Shown: positions 22,107 to 34,412 of the stretch, in pieces
How positions within the stretch are numbered: position 1 is the first letter of the stretch
How the letters are laid out: every line of letters starts with the position of its first letter
Assembly (NCBI RefSeq): GCF_914767665.1
Contig: NC_059506.1
Location: 18,391,825 to 18,455,824 of the forward strand
Length of the DNA: 64,000 nt
DNA from: Harmonia axyridis
Taxonomy: Eukaryota; Arthropoda; Insecta; Coleoptera; Coccinellidae
Direction of reading: 5' to 3'
Notes under the pieces: generated by a model
The model's input: only the letters and a program-made list of their open reading frames with translations
What the model was told of the DNA's origin: nothing
Databases searched by the model: none
Program-made: the position numbers and the translations under genes

Positions 22107-25100
22107 TTAACTGATGAAAATATTTTTTTTAATAGTTGAGCTTCCTTCGTTTTCTTCTTCAGTAGGTGTTTCTTCGTCTTTATCGTTAGCTTTTGTATGT
22201 GTCTCATATTCACTATCTTCATTGGTATCAACGCCTGCATTTATACTGTTATTGCATGTTTCACCATGACAAAACTTGCATAATTCATTACATTTGAGAG
22301 AACTTTTTCTACAACTACATCTTTATCTATTAACTCCTTTGGTGCTGGTTCCGCGTTTGACATGATAGGTATCATCATAAATAAGGTTCTTCTCCAACCC
22401 CAATCGTCCGGATTTAGATTGTTGCCTAACCACTGTTGAATTTGATAATACACTCGTTTTGTATGTTCTCGTAGGGCTGATTCAGTCGGTGGTAAAGAAG
22501 CTAAGATAACTTCTTTTTTAAAAGCAGCAGCCGATGATGAAAATATCTTATATCTTAATTCACCAAGTGTCAGTTCATCTGTAATACTTTGACCATAGAG
22601 ATGGAATATAATTTTTTCAGATACTGCGTATAATTCCTCAATTGAACGATTAGACTCATAGAAAACAGAAATTAGAGCTTGCAAATCAGGTTTTTTTTCA
22701 ATAAAGATATACTTTTTTTTCCTTTTTTTAAAAATTGCACTTGTAGTGTCGCAACCTGCAAATGCATGCGCAAAAAGCAAAAAAGGCTTCAAATTTTTAT
22801 CGTATTCCGTAGAATAAATAACATTAGCTTGTTTTCCTGGTGTCATCTTATAAAAGTATATTACCTCTTCGTCAGAGACAAGTGAAATCAAAATGATAAG
22901 TAAGTCAATATTGTAACGTTTTTCGGTTAATTAAATCAGTCAACTTCCTACTAATACTAATTTATTTATTGATTTACACAAATAGACTTAACTATTCACA
23001 TATGATTCACTTCAACTACATTAATTTATTTTCACTATTTATCTCTACTGGAGTGTACGGCACTGGAGAGTCAATCCGTCGACTGTGTCCTCCTTTACAT
23101 TAGCATTGGTTTAAATACTACCGGCATCTCTCTCTAGAAGACACTCGATCGTTCTAGCTTTGCCTGGACGCTTCGGGTCTGTTCCAGAAGAACGCAGTGG
23201 CGTAGGGCTTGCGATCTCGTTACAATATCATTACCAACTATCGTTACGGATTGATTTCTTCTTCTTTTTAAATCGATTGCAGTTTTGACAATTAAAAGAT
23301 CCGCGTCTTCTGAAGCTATATTCGTGCTAATACCACGGTTTTGAAGATTATTACTCAGTAAGTTTACAAATTGTTTCTTATTTGCAATATTGGACAGGAA
23401 CTTCTTTTGGGTCAAGGTCACGAGATTATCTTCAGAAATCTCAACATCTGCAGCAACACATTTTTCTTTTCTGCGATATCTTTCGTAGGACTTAATTCCT
23501 ATTGTTTCCCTCGAGTAGCCGTCGAATATGACTGTCACGTTAGATCCAAAATTTTTAATAAGATAAGAGTAGTAAAGGTTACAAATGTCTGAGTATTTCT
23601 TTCCATGCGTCCAAACATAGCTATGCATAAGCCAGCCACCATCAATTACAAAAATTGATCCAGATATTAAGGCAGGCGATTGAATGTATGGCTGGAAAAC
23701 GTTATACAATTCTGATTTTGCTGTTTTTCTCATTAATCCATGTTCGTCGAATAAGCTCAGAGGAAACGGTGACAACTCGTACTTCAATGCATTGCGTGTT
23801 TCTTCAACATTTCCATGAAAAAATACTGATATTCTCTGAATTAAAAAGAATGAGTCGACAGCAACAAAATCATCGCCAATATGCATACCACTTTTCCCAT
23901 TTGCAAGTGTTTTCACTTTGAACGCGTTAGACAAAGAAACGTTATCAATATTTTTACCAACCATGGTAGCTATACCTTGCAATCCAACTTCTACTGCATT
24001 ATGACAATTAATTGTTGGTCCACCTATGATTCCAGTAGAGAGTGATACTAATGAAGTTCTGATCTTAAATGGATTTCTTTCATCAAGCCAAAACAAAAAT
24101 TTTTTAATTCCTACTTCATCTTTTGTGATTCTACTTCTTGAAATATCAACATGTTGTTCACTGTTGCTTGATTCAATCTTGCAATATGTCTCTAAACATT
24201 CCAGGATATTGAATGCTGATGGCATTGCTACTAAATATCTTGTTACAACACTGGAAGTAACACCTCTTCCATGCTTCAAGTCAGTACCGAAGAAACGATT
24301 GAGGGTCTGTTCAATAACCATGTCTGACCAAATTTCAGCCCATGCTTTTTCTGATCTACGAAATGTAAAAAAACCTTCCTTCGTAAATTCGTCATATTCT
24401 CCTGGATCCATAATTAACTCGAGGTCAGCCATTTGTTGCAAATAAATTTGAGCGTATTTCGCATATGGATAATGTCCACTTGCATGGAAGAATGGTAACA
24501 TCTCTTTGACGCTTTGTAAGTGTAGTTCCCAATTGCCTAATCGTTCCGCTTCTAAAAATTGCAATGCAATAATAATGCTTTTGAAATACTGGATCCATAA
24601 TTTAGATGTTGGACCATTTTTTTCCATCACTGCCAGTTGCTGTACAAATCTTTCGCACATATCAGTTATTACTGGTTCGTCATCACAATCTGTTAGAAGT
24701 GGAGGTTCTGAATCCCACGTACCGAAAAACTTTTTAATAGAATCTTGGAATTCATCCGAAGGTTTCAAGCTTCTACAAATTATAATACCAAGTGCGGTGA
24801 ACGACATGATATGAGCTCGCAATGCTCTAGCATAAGCATGACCAGTTAACATTTTCTTTACAGAATCACCTGCATAGACTGTTGTCCATAAATCTTCAAT
24901 TCCACTCTCAGACATAATGTAACCGATTGCTCCTAGGTATGACATTAACAGGTGGAAGCCACCAAGACGAACGACAACATTTTTTAATTCTTCACTATTC
25001 GATTCTTTTACTATCGAAAGAGCTTTAGCATATAATGGCTGGTCATATGTGACAAAACATGTCAATTTACGAGTTTCAGCTGCTGCATAGTGTAAAGAAC

Positions 25101-25607
25101 TATTTAATGTCGTCAAATTTGACGGTGGTCCATTTATAAATGGTAAGCAAACAATTTGTGACATTGTATAAGGAATCCCGGAGACAAAACTTCCATATAT
25201 CCTTTCCAAGATGGTACGTTTCAAACCTCGAAGAACTTGGCCCAAAGATACGCAGAATAATAAGTTGATATCACAGGTGATTTTCTCACTGGAATGTTTT
25301 TTATCGAAATGAATTCTAGTGATTGTAGAGCCTTAGTGTTAAAAGACCCGTAAGGTACTTGGAGAATAACGTGTTTTGATACTAATTCCTGAGGTTTTGG
25401 CATTTTCTTAAATTTAACAATATTTTCTTCGAAGCTTATAGACGATTCAGGCGTATACGCTACTATTCCACCAAGGCAATGAAAAGTCTCTTTACCATCT
25501 AATGTTTTAGCATTGTGATCAGTATTATCAAACACAAATTGTGCAAATGGCTTATCACTATTAATTTTCAGAGCTGGAGGATTAATAACTGTACAAGCTT
25601 CATGCAA
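22107..25607 (-). pseudogene. Academ-like transposase with PIN/XPG-type nuclease domain
   Basis: Starts at ATG 25607. Landmarks in order: NTDHNAKTLDGKETFHCLGG, a 1-nt frameshift near 25240, VTYDQPLYAKAL, VVVRLGGFHLLMSYLGAIGY, HASGHYPYAKYA, MVIEQTLNRFFGTDLKHGRG, then a PIN/FEN-like nuclease (VIDGGWLM, VIFDGY, EDADLLIVKTA, IVGNDI | DLLIILISL, HAFAGCDTTSA). The bar marks a 313-bp solo LTR. After LPPTESALREHTKRVYYQIQ and DDWGW, a second frameshift near 22320 moves a Cys-rich tail (RCSCRKSSLKCNELCKFC) into another frame, ending TAA 22107. The acidic residues are those expected of metal-binding nuclease sites. Large uncharacterised proteins of this type are common in invertebrate genomes. It is inactive as it stands because of two frameshifts and the insertion. 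Confidence 0.8.
22912..23224 (-). repeat. Solo LTR inside the Academ-like nuclease gene
   Basis: 313 bp, TGTAACG...CGTTACA in both directions, flanked by 4-bp duplication ATAT (22908-22911 and 23225-23228). Its removal with one ATAT joins GNDI directly to DLLIIL in frame. AATAAA near the end in minus orientation suggests that orientation. It shares only the TGTAACG/GTTACA ends with the element at 3686, so it is a different family with similar termini. Confidence 0.85.
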
Positions 25608-26074
25608 CTGAATGTGATAATATGAGGCACAAACAATAACTTTTTTATAAACAATTAAAAAAAAAAAATTTTTCTCTAGAATTAAAGTTTATAATCATAT
25701 AAGTAATTTAAAAAAAAAATTATGAGTTTTTTCAATTTTTCAACGACTTATGATTTTTTAAAGTTCCTGTTATCATCCCCTAGCTTCTAGCTACCCTATC
25801 TCAGTTAATTTCAATTTTAGGAAAAAAAGTTATGAGAACATTTTTATGTAAAATTTTACGCTCTACAACTTTTATTCGAAACTTTTTTTTCTAACACTTA
25901 CCATTTCCCCAAAATTTCAAAAAAACCACTTTATTTATTTTTTTTCACCCCTTCTCGGGGGTGAATTTAAAAAAACCTTTCACAGTTCGCTTTTAGATGC
26001 TTCAAAGTAACTTATATCGAAAATTCAAGTTTTAACCTCAAAATTCGTATTTCATTGACCATTTTCTTGGACTA

Positions 26075-26700
26075 TATCTAATGAAAATCATCAAGAAATT
26101 TCTCTCTGACAGAAATTTAAGAGTAAAATTGGAGAACTAAACATCTCAAACCTTTACCATAGAAAAAGGGCTCACCACTTCTCTATAACGCCTACTGCCA
26201 TGACATGCCTGCCTCTGAGAGTGACTGTGATTGTATACTCTTATTATTAACTACTATTATTGAACCCTCTCAAGACCGAACTAATGCTATTCAACCACAA
26301 AATTACCACTACTTCTTCCAACATCACTATCTACCAACTCAACATCTCTCCTAAAGCTTACATAAAGTACCTAGGTTTTCAAATAGACCAAAAGCTGAAT
26401 TTCAAATACCACAGCGATTCTGTTAAGAAGAGGGTACTCTCCAGAGCTAAAGTTTTTCGCTGCCTTACTTACAAAAACAAGGGTATCAACAAACGAACTG
26501 TCGCCAAAATCTATAAGAGTATATGCAGACCACTTCTCGATTATGGACACAATCTTTACTTAGATGAAGAAGAACAACCATCAGAACACTACAAACAACA
26601 GCAATGAGGAAAATATCCAAAATTCGCCATACCAATAATCCATTGCACAACCCTCCAAACTCAATGCTATATAACCTACTTAAAATTGAGCCCATAGATT
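26075..26700 (+). pseudogene. LINE reverse transcriptase, C-terminal part
   Basis: Continuation of 21283-21632: LMKIIKKFLSDRNLRVKI, then a jump over the YADD region, then MNPLKTELMLFNHK, AYIKYLGFQIDQKLNFKYH and SICRPLLDYGH. This is the thumb and post-RT region of a Jockey-like LINE. The catalytic YADD box is missing, so an internal deletion preceded or followed the transposon insertion. Confidence 0.8.
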
Positions 26701-27130
26701 GAGTAAACTATCCACGAAATTCGTTTAATTTTATTAGTGAAAAAGTTTGTGAAATGATCGGAGCAAATACGATATTGCATATACCAATTTCCTGGCCTGG
26801 TGTAAATTTGAAAAATGTAACTAAGGATTTTTTATATTCACTTCTATTGCATGAGAATAAAAGCAAAATATTTGAATTGAAAATCCAGATAATGTCATTT
26901 TTATCTAGGAATTTCATTATACTTTTCTATTTTTCATTTATGTCGATGTGTTGCAATACAATTTTGATTTATTGGTACCAAAGTATGAATCAGTACAGAT
27001 CTCTACCAGTCGATATCTCCTGTGCTGGAGGTTCGGACGAGATTTTGTTTGTTTACTTTGCAGTCTTGAATGACAACGGTTTGTTTACTTTATCCAAAGG
27101 ACATTTAGTAACCAAAAAAAGTTGATTATG
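26701..27130. other. Unassigned stretch
   Basis: An open frame of 123 codons (26754-27125, +) has a hydrophobic middle, but no recognisable motif and no splice context. It is probably chance in AT-rich DNA. Confidence 0.4.
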
Positions 27131-27139
27131 ACCTTTGAA

Positions 27140-27650
27140 TCATTGGTAAAAAAGTTGACCTTACACCACGTAAAATTAAGGCCTTCATTGATGAGGAAAT
27201 GTTTTTAAAACACGAAATTTCAAGGTTGAATGTGTCTGAAGCTAGCATACGACACATAAAGAAAGCAGTTGAATTCGGTCAATAATTAACCCCGAACCGA
27301 AAAAAATGATGAAGAAAATTTTCACTCAAAGGACAGAACGATGCCTGAAGGAAATTTGTCTGGAAAACAGATTTGCAACCACTTCTTCTTCTTCTTTATG
27401 TGCCGTCTCCTTTAAGAAGGTTGGCTATCATCATGGCGATTTTTACCCTTGAAGTTGCGGATCCGAACCACAAAAATCATCAAATCCAAACTGAAAGATG
27501 CTGATGTAAATGCTTCTGAGCTCATTGTACTCAGAAAATTGAAGGATTCGGATATCAATGCCTACCGAACTGCCAAGAATCCATAGTTAACAGCTGCAAT
27601 AAAAGCAAAGCGCCTGTATTGGGACAAATAGTGTCGAGGAAAAGGTGTGG
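27140..27650 (+). pseudogene. Tc1-like transposase fragment
   Basis: Reads LTPRKIKAFIDEE, ISRLNVSEASIRHIKKA and, after an 83-bp insertion, LRKLKDSDINAYRTAKNP and AAIKAKRLYWDK. These correspond to the paired helix-turn-helix domain and the linker into the catalytic domain of Tc1 transposases. Multiple stops; the DDE core is missing. Confidence 0.75.
27383..27465 (-). mobile_element. 83-bp 5'-truncated LINE 3' end
   Basis: In reverse complement it reads ...KIAMMIANLLKGDGT* followed by an (AAG)n tail. It is flanked by the direct repeat AACCAC (27377-27382, 27466-27471), a target-site duplication inside the Tc1 fragment. Confidence 0.75.
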
Positions 27651-27769
27651 ACTTCTGGAGAACGGTAATTCGATATTAAATTAATCATCTACGGTCAAAT
27701 GAATAGAAACGGCATTGATTATTAGTATTCTCATTTTCTTTTGTGTTTTTGGTAGGACTGCTTCAGCGA

Positions 27770-28250
27770 TTAGAGCAATTTGAAATTTTGCAGCACAAAG
27801 CTCAGTTCGTAGGTCGTCGCATTGGAGAAAGATTTTATCCAAACTGAAAAATGTCAGAGCGACAGGTCCAGAAGGAATACCAGCAGAACTAATTAAATGT
27901 AGAATAAGAAAACTTTTCGAAGCCCTGACCTGGTGTATGAATAAATTTATAAATGGTGAGCCAGTACCAGAACAATGGAAAATAGCCTATATTTCTTCAA
28001 TTCATAAAAAGGGGGATAAACAAAATTGTGCTAATTATAGAGGTATTTCAGTAACGAGGACGATGAGTTGCCTCTATAAAAGGAAGTCTCAGAGATCTGA
28101 TAAAATCTGAATACAGCAGTCAGGAGGAAGAAGAACAGTCTGGGTTCAGAGCTGGGAGAACATGCAACGGTAACGTATTCTGCTTGAAACAACAATTTGA
28201 TATTACAGGCAGGGACGATCGGGAAATTAAAAAACGAATAAACCAAGCCA
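27770..28250 (+). pseudogene. LINE reverse transcriptase fragment
   Basis: Contains LKNVRATGPEGIPAELIK, VPEQWKIAYISSIHKKGDKQ, CANYRGISVTRTMSCLY and EEEEQSGFRAGRTCNGNVF, that is RT domains 0-2 of a non-LTR retrotransposon of the widespread endonuclease/RT (RTE/CFDP2-like) type. Frameshifts follow 'CLYK'. The catalytic domains are lost after about 28195. Confidence 0.75.
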
Positions 28251-28502
28251 GGGGTCTCATCTCGTGTTTGAATGGAGTTTTCTGGAGTGACGAAATAGGA
28301 AAAAAAAACGAAAGTACAACATAATATGAGACAATGCAGTCGTCAAGATATCATCTGAACGTGTACATGTGTGCTGTAGCCGTATTATTCAGAAAACGCG
28401 AATAAAATAAATTACAATTTCGTGATCAAATTCATACGGTGCCGCAGATTTCGAGAAATTTTTCTCAAGAATGATATCCTCCGAAAAAAGTTCGGATGAA
28501 AC

Positions 28503-29533
28503 TACGACGATGATCCATCGTTTAAGAAGCCTTCCAATTGGAAACGTAAGAAGAAAGGAATAACTAAAAACGAAAACAAAAAAGTCAACGATAATAAAAT
28601 TCCCGAGACAAAATTTAGCCAACCGCATCTTGAACCACAAAAAAACATCCAAGATAACATTATCGCTATAGAAACAGACATCCCAGCTCATTCTTCCACA
28701 CAAAACATTTCAACTACTAAAAGAAACCATACACATCAAGACCACACTAAAGTACAACCACAAACAAATCCCAACAACAAGACTACCTTTAGGCCTTATT
28801 CAGCAAGAATGAACGAACTAAACAAAACGGAATAGAAACAACTATTTTATTTAACAGCAAATGAAAACTTAATAACAGACACAATCAGAATGGCAGATGA
28901 ATGGAAAAAGAAATTCCCAGAATCTAGAGATATTTTCATAAAAACCAAAATCGGTTACCTTATCAAATCCAACAATAAGAAAGAAAAAATCGTAAATGCA
29001 TTAAAAGAGATGAAAACCATCACCCAATTCAAACAGACTGAACCGTACATCCAAGGGAAAGAAAAATCAAAACCACAGCAAACTTTCTCAGTGGTAATAA
29101 CCGGCGTTGAAAAATCTATAAAAGATGAAGAAATTAGCGAACGTCTTAATAAATTGAATTTAAAGCACAGATTTCGCCGGAGAATAATATCTAGGAATTA
29201 CAATACGCCCACTACTTACATAAGAATTACAGCTACAACATCCGAAAGACTACTCAATGAAGGAATATTTTTCAAAAATAGGCACTATCTAGTATACCCA
29301 AGTCATCCTCCTGAACCCACACCAATTCAATGCAATAAGTGCCAACAATTAGATCATATGACAGAAAACTGCACTCACCCAGCAAAATGTAACAAATGTC
29401 AGGGCGCCCACAAAACATCACAGTGCAGAACCAAACTACCACCTAAGTGCAGTGCCTGCGGTTCTGAAGAACACCAGGCATTTTCAGGCAAATATCCAAA
29501 AAACCCATCGAAGGTATTTCGAATGCAACCATG
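28503..29533 (+). pseudogene. LINE ORF1 (gag-like, CCHC zinc knuckles)
   Basis: One frame with a single in-frame TAG at 28833. The first part is a Lys/Asn/Thr-rich low-complexity leader. The second (from ATG 28890, 214 codons) has an RRM-like core (FSVVITGVEKSIKDEEI..) and three zinc-knuckle-like motifs: CNKCQQLDHMTENC, CNKCQGAHKTSQC and a damaged third (CSACGSEEHQ). This arrangement is typical of Jockey-clade ORF1 nucleic-acid-binding proteins. No matching ORF2 follows; the element is broken after 29533. Confidence 0.8.
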
Positions 29534-29744
29534 AGACCTCTTAATAAAATGATCTATCTACTTTTGAGTTTGCTTCATCATGGTTCATCTTATAACGATG
29601 ATTTATTTAAAAAACGTTTCATAAACAGTTTGTATTTGAGTACTGGTTGTTGAAGTCTATCCATTATCAATGGCAAAACATATTTATGTGAGGAGTAAAA
29701 ACAGAAAAAAGTAATGTTTACTGCCGGTATAAAATCCGGTATGA

Positions 29745-29935
29745 ATCAATTCTGCTCTTCACACAGATATGAAGTAGCTTTAGGTCCTATTAAGTCACGA
29801 CACATTAATTTGCACCACTTCTTCCTTTGATTCATGTCATTTGGTACATGAAAAAACAATTTATTGGGGTTTTTAATTGTCGTGCTTGCACACATAGGCA
29901 CAATACAATAATTTTAGGATTTTTTTTTCAGCCAT
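29745..29935 (-). pseudogene. THAP zinc-finger domain fragment
   Basis: Minus-strand translation gives CIVPMCASTTIKNPNKLFF, then HVPNDMNQRKKWCKLMCRDL and TSYLCEEQN. This is a THAP C2CH finger (C-x4-C ... W ... C-x2-H) in which the final His is Gln. A frameshift in a 9-A run separates it from ATG 29935. THAP domains of this kind occur in P-element-type transposases and host genes. The damaged zinc ligand and frameshift argue for a remnant. Confidence 0.65.
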
Positions 29936-30205
29936 CCTGTAACGAACAAAACACGACTCGAACGGCACCAAGTGATTGTACACCAATGAATTCGTAAGCA
30001 CTCTGCGAATACCAGTCGCCTCGTGTAAGTGGCGTGACGTCACACACTAGACTATGAAATTATATTCTTCCAAGCGCAACTTCAAAGTCCCATAACTTTT
30101 TCATTTCTAGAGATATTTCAATGATTCTTCCACATTTTTGATTCATTTTACTTAAATTTTTAGAATTAATCCTAAACAAAAAAATGAAAACTAGTCCATT
30201 GTTGT

Positions 30206-30372
30206 TCAAAAATAGTTTACAATGTGATTTATTCATAAAAATTCTTTCGTGTTTCAAAAGGGTCAATATTTTTCTCAGTTTAATGATTTAGTTATTGTGA
30301 AGTTATGAAAAAAGTATTCCTGATAAAGCATTCAAAAATCAAATCAGGATTCTCCACGCCTATGGCTCGCAC
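30206..30372 (+). repeat. Dispersed repeat, left half (split by insertion)
   Basis: Matches 16961-17140 (AAAAATAGTTTACAATGTG ... GGCTCGCAC) and continues at 35508 after the 5.1 kb insertion. The last nine bases, GGCTCGCAC, are repeated at 35508-35516. Confidence 0.75.
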
Positions 30373-32225
30373 ACAAGGTTTATAGATTTAGACAGGTTGT
30401 CTCGTAACTTTCAACTAATCAGCGTTAACTATTCTTGACGTCACTCGGTTTACAAATTCAAATAAATAACATTTGATTGCAATGAAATCGTGGGTTTTCA
30501 CGGATTTTCTTAATAGTTTGATCGCGTATATTAGAGATGCCACGAATATTCGGCAACTATTCGGTATTCGGCCTATTCGGCCACTTTGTTTGGTATTCGG
30601 CCGAATAATAGGTACTATTCGGCCGAATACCGAATACCAAATCATGGAAAAAAAACATCATATTAATCAAGATTTGTATTATTTATTATGAAAATTACAA
30701 TACTTTAATAAGTAAAATTAATCAGCGGTAAGTTGTGATGTATAAAAACAAGCTTTTCAGCATTTGATGGTAGCAAGCGATTACGCTTTTCGTCATAAAT
30801 GATACCAGCTTCAGAAAACAACCTCTCACTATACACGCTACTCCCGGGAGAAGATAGATAAACTTTAGCAAATTTCGAAAGGTTAGGGTATTGGTTTTCA
30901 TTTGCTGACCACCACTTGTAAGGATCAGCTTTCCGATCCATGCGAATTGATTTCAAATACAAATCCATCTCATTTGCCACAGCATTCTTCTCCACGTTCT
31001 TCTCATCATTACTATTTCGCATATTATCTTTAGCGACTTCCTCAAAGCAGTTCCAGAAACTGTCGTGTGTTTCAAATGTCTTATCATTTTCGTTCATGTT
31101 TCTTTTCTTACGACGTGGAGAAGAATCGTCATCGGTACTACTAGACTCATCATCATTACAACTCAGTTTCAGAGCTTCTAGAAGAATTTTTTGTCTTGCT
31201 CTTTCTGCTTGAACAAAACCTAGAAAACTTATTTTGAAGCGTGGATCGAGAAACGTAGCCACCAGATATTTGTTGTTCTCGTCAAAATTAAATCGCTTTT
31301 CAAGCTCGGCTTGTAGTGAAGATCTAATTGTCACTAAATTTGGTACTCTTTCAGCTGTCTCTGCCTTTCCTAGATATTTTGATAAAGTAATTGCATGTGG
31401 AATCACTTCAGAGATGCAGGAAATACCTGAGCTGGTTATTTTTGTAATCTCTTCGAATGGTTTGAGGAGTTTAATACATTGATCCATTAATTCCCATTGA
31501 GCATGTGTTAGATTATTTAAAGTTTCATGATCTGTTATGTACAAGGATACAGCTCGCTTTTGTTCGAATAATCGCTCCATTAAATAATACGTAGAATTCC
31601 AGCGTGTGCTCACATCTTGTACTAGTTGGTGGTTAGGCAAGTTAAGTTCTTGTTGAATGGATTTAAGTTTCTGCTCTGCTAAGCCTGAATGATTAAAATG
31701 GGTAACAATTCGTCTAGCAGCAGCTACCATCTGTAGTACCTCTGGTTGAGATTTAAGCGATTCCTCTATAGCTCGTTGCAATGAATGAATAAAGCACCTT
31801 CCTGAATCGTATCCAGCATCTCGCACACCTTTTATCATATTAGCCCCACTATCATGGACAAGTAAATGGATCTTACTTTTAGGAATATTCCATCTTTCTG
31901 TAATAGCATTGAGTTCTTTTGCAATATTGGTACCCGAATGTGAGCTGGGAAACGGTTTCATAGCTAAAACGCCATGTTCCAGATTGAACTGTGGAGATAT
32001 CCAGTGCGCAGTGAAGCTCAAAAAGCTCTCGTTATTGTGCTGACATGTCCATATATCAGATGTCACTGATACAGCTGTCGCCTGCGAAATACTGGCCTCT
32101 ATTTTAGACCAAATTCTGTTGTATATATCAGGAACAACTTTCTCGGTCATGTAAGTACGACCAGGTACTCTATAATGGGGCACAGCGGTTGCCATAAGCC
32201 TCTGAAATCCGACCCGTTCAACAAG

Positions 32226-34015
32226 CAGGGCCGTCGCTAGCCAAATTGCCGCCCTAGGCAAATTCCCAATTTGCCGCCCTAACAGTCAACTCTGCAAAAT
32301 GCAATGTCTTCTACCGAAATATGGAAAAATTGAAGGTGACTGTTTGGGAAATTTTAATAATAATAACATAGAAAAAACATAAACAAAACCAACAAGTTCA
32401 AACTTATACAAAAAATAAAATTCATTTTAGGATTGGTAAGTAACAATAATAATAGGAACACATGAATGACTAGAACAAAAAATGAAAGTATCTGTCCGGA
32501 AAAAATATTTAACGAATTATTTAGAAATTCACTTTTCGATCATTGGAAAAAATGATCGAAGTTATACATTATTTCCATTTTTTGAACCAAAGAGAAAAGA
32601 AAACGAATTAAATATAACGAATTCGGTACGTTTTTTTGCCGACATTTCTAAGTTTTCATCAGATTATGCCGTAAATTGTAAAGAATCAAAAAGATGGAGT
32701 TCGCTACAAATACCTTTCGTCCTTTCATATTTCATAATAATATTCAATAAGGACCCGCTCTAGCGTTTCTGCCGCCCCGGCAAAAATACAAGTCGACGCC
32801 CTTGCAAATTCGTGATAAGATTTTTTTAAAAAAAGTTAAAAAGGTTTTATGGACGTAATATGTATTGAGTGTAATTATTTCTTATGAATTCAAATTTAAT
32901 CAGGAAAGATTATTAATTGATAAACTACTAAAGAAATTAATAAAAATTGTTAGACGAAACAGATAAAAATTCCATTTCTTGAATATATTTGGTTTTTTCC
33001 ATGAATTGTTCGTAAACCCGTATTAGGTCACAAAAATCTACCCACGATTTCAGCAGCTGGTATAACGTTAACAAAACCGATCTTCGACAGAGGCAATAAA
33101 GTGATAAAACTGTGCTAGAAACCAATTGCTAGTTATGAAAGGAAGCAAGGACGATTTCTCATAAAGGCACGTCACAGTCCGTAATGTTTTCAAGATGTTA
33201 AAAATGCGGAAATGGAATCTATTACAAATGTTCGAATGATAACTATTTCAGTTCCGTTAATATCGCTCTTATGCCTACTACCGAAAACAAAATTGCAAGA
33301 CCCTCCGAATTTCAGAATTGTACCTAGCATTTTAACACCTGACAAAGTACCTTATCAAGTATCTGAAAAAGAATCTTCAGATAGTTATTTGAATTCTTTT
33401 TTTTTTAAGTATCTTAAGATACCTTTGCAAAAAAGTATCTTATTTTGTATCTAGATACTCTTATAAAGTAAATTTGACGGCTTTGTCAACTTTATTTTAA
33501 AATATAGGTAATTGATTTATAAAATTTGAAATAATATTCCAATTTCCAATCAGCATTAAAAAATCAAGTTATTAATCCGAAAAAAAAATCACGGTGAAAG
33601 TAAAAAGAAATCTATTCAATACATTCTTCTAGTAATTTAGTACCTAGATTTCTCGGAAAAAGTAGAAAATACCTTCCTTCAATCTTTGCCGCCCCTCTAG
33701 AATAGGCTCTGCGATTTCAGGTTATTCTGCTGAGTTCCACTTTATAAAACGTTTGAACATTTTGTTTTTTTTCAGGGGGTTTAGACGACATCTGGATATT
33801 TATGAGTTGTTGTGTATAATGCGGCACCTTTGATGGTTTAAATTGTTGATTAAATTGTCTGTATATTTTCGTGTTGTTTCTAACCGATTTAAATCTCATT
33901 TCTTACTTTGAATTTTTACACATATGATTTTTGTTGATCAAGATTGAAATGCCGCCCCAGAATTTTGCCGCCCTAGGCGGTCGCCTCCCCTGCCTACCCC
34001 CTAGCGACGGCCCTG
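32226..34015. mobile_element. Non-autonomous hAT element ('CAGGGCC' ends)
   Basis: Starts CAGGGCCGTCGCTAG and ends CTAGCGACGGCCCTG, with an exact 8-bp target duplication TCAACAAG (32218-32225, 34016-34023). Both ends carry the 'GCCGCCCTAGGC' motif. The 1.79 kb interior has no transposase; short open frames look accidental. A related fragment lies at 48939-49330. Confidence 0.92.
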
Positions 34016-34412
34016 TCAACAAGTGATAATGGTTCGTTGTCTAAAGCAATCCTTTCACCTTATCAAGTAGTGATATTTTATTGATTTCGGATCATTAATG
34101 TCCCATAGCAATTTCCTTTCAGATGTTTCCTTCAGGGTTAGCTGCCGGTCTCTAGATCGGGGAGTTCCAGGTACTGCAGGTATCTTGGAATCGGTGGAAG
34201 TAGAAGTACCGCCCTTATCGCTGCCACTTGTCGATGGAACATCAGTTAAAGTAGCGTATTGTTCAGCATGTTTGGATTTAAGATGGTTCTTTAAAGAAGT
34301 TGTAGCTGAAAATGAAAAAAAACTAAAATGAATTACAAGTAGCTAACTAAGTTATGCAATAACATTTTCAATCCAATACAAAAAAATAAACTTTACTGGA
34401 TGATTTATTATT

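Larger units (their letters stand above)
21633..26074 (-). mobile_element. Academ-like DNA transposon with ~440-bp inverted repeats
   Basis: Begins TAGTCCAAGAAAATGGTCAA and ends with its exact inverse. Terminal inverted repeats span about 21633-22070 and 25638-26074. The flanking 3-bp direct repeat TAT (21630-21632, 26075-26077) is the target duplication; removing it restores the reading frame of the LINE host. It encodes one long minus-strand protein with a PIN/XPG-like nuclease region and a Cys-rich tail. The 3-bp duplication, XPG-like nuclease and Cys-rich module together fit descriptions of the Academ (AcademX) superfamily; this is from memory and needs database confirmation. Confidence 0.8.

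Noticed and set aside
23371..24814. Plus-strand frames of 70-140 codons
   Set aside because: Antisense shadows of the Academ-like transposase frame.
26754..27125. 123-codon frame as a membrane protein
   Set aside because: Hydrophobic only by AT-rich codon composition; no homology, no splice or promoter context.
32482..32763. 93-codon frame in the CAGGGCC element as a transposase
   Set aside because: No hAT motif; non-autonomous elements of this kind carry filler sequence.
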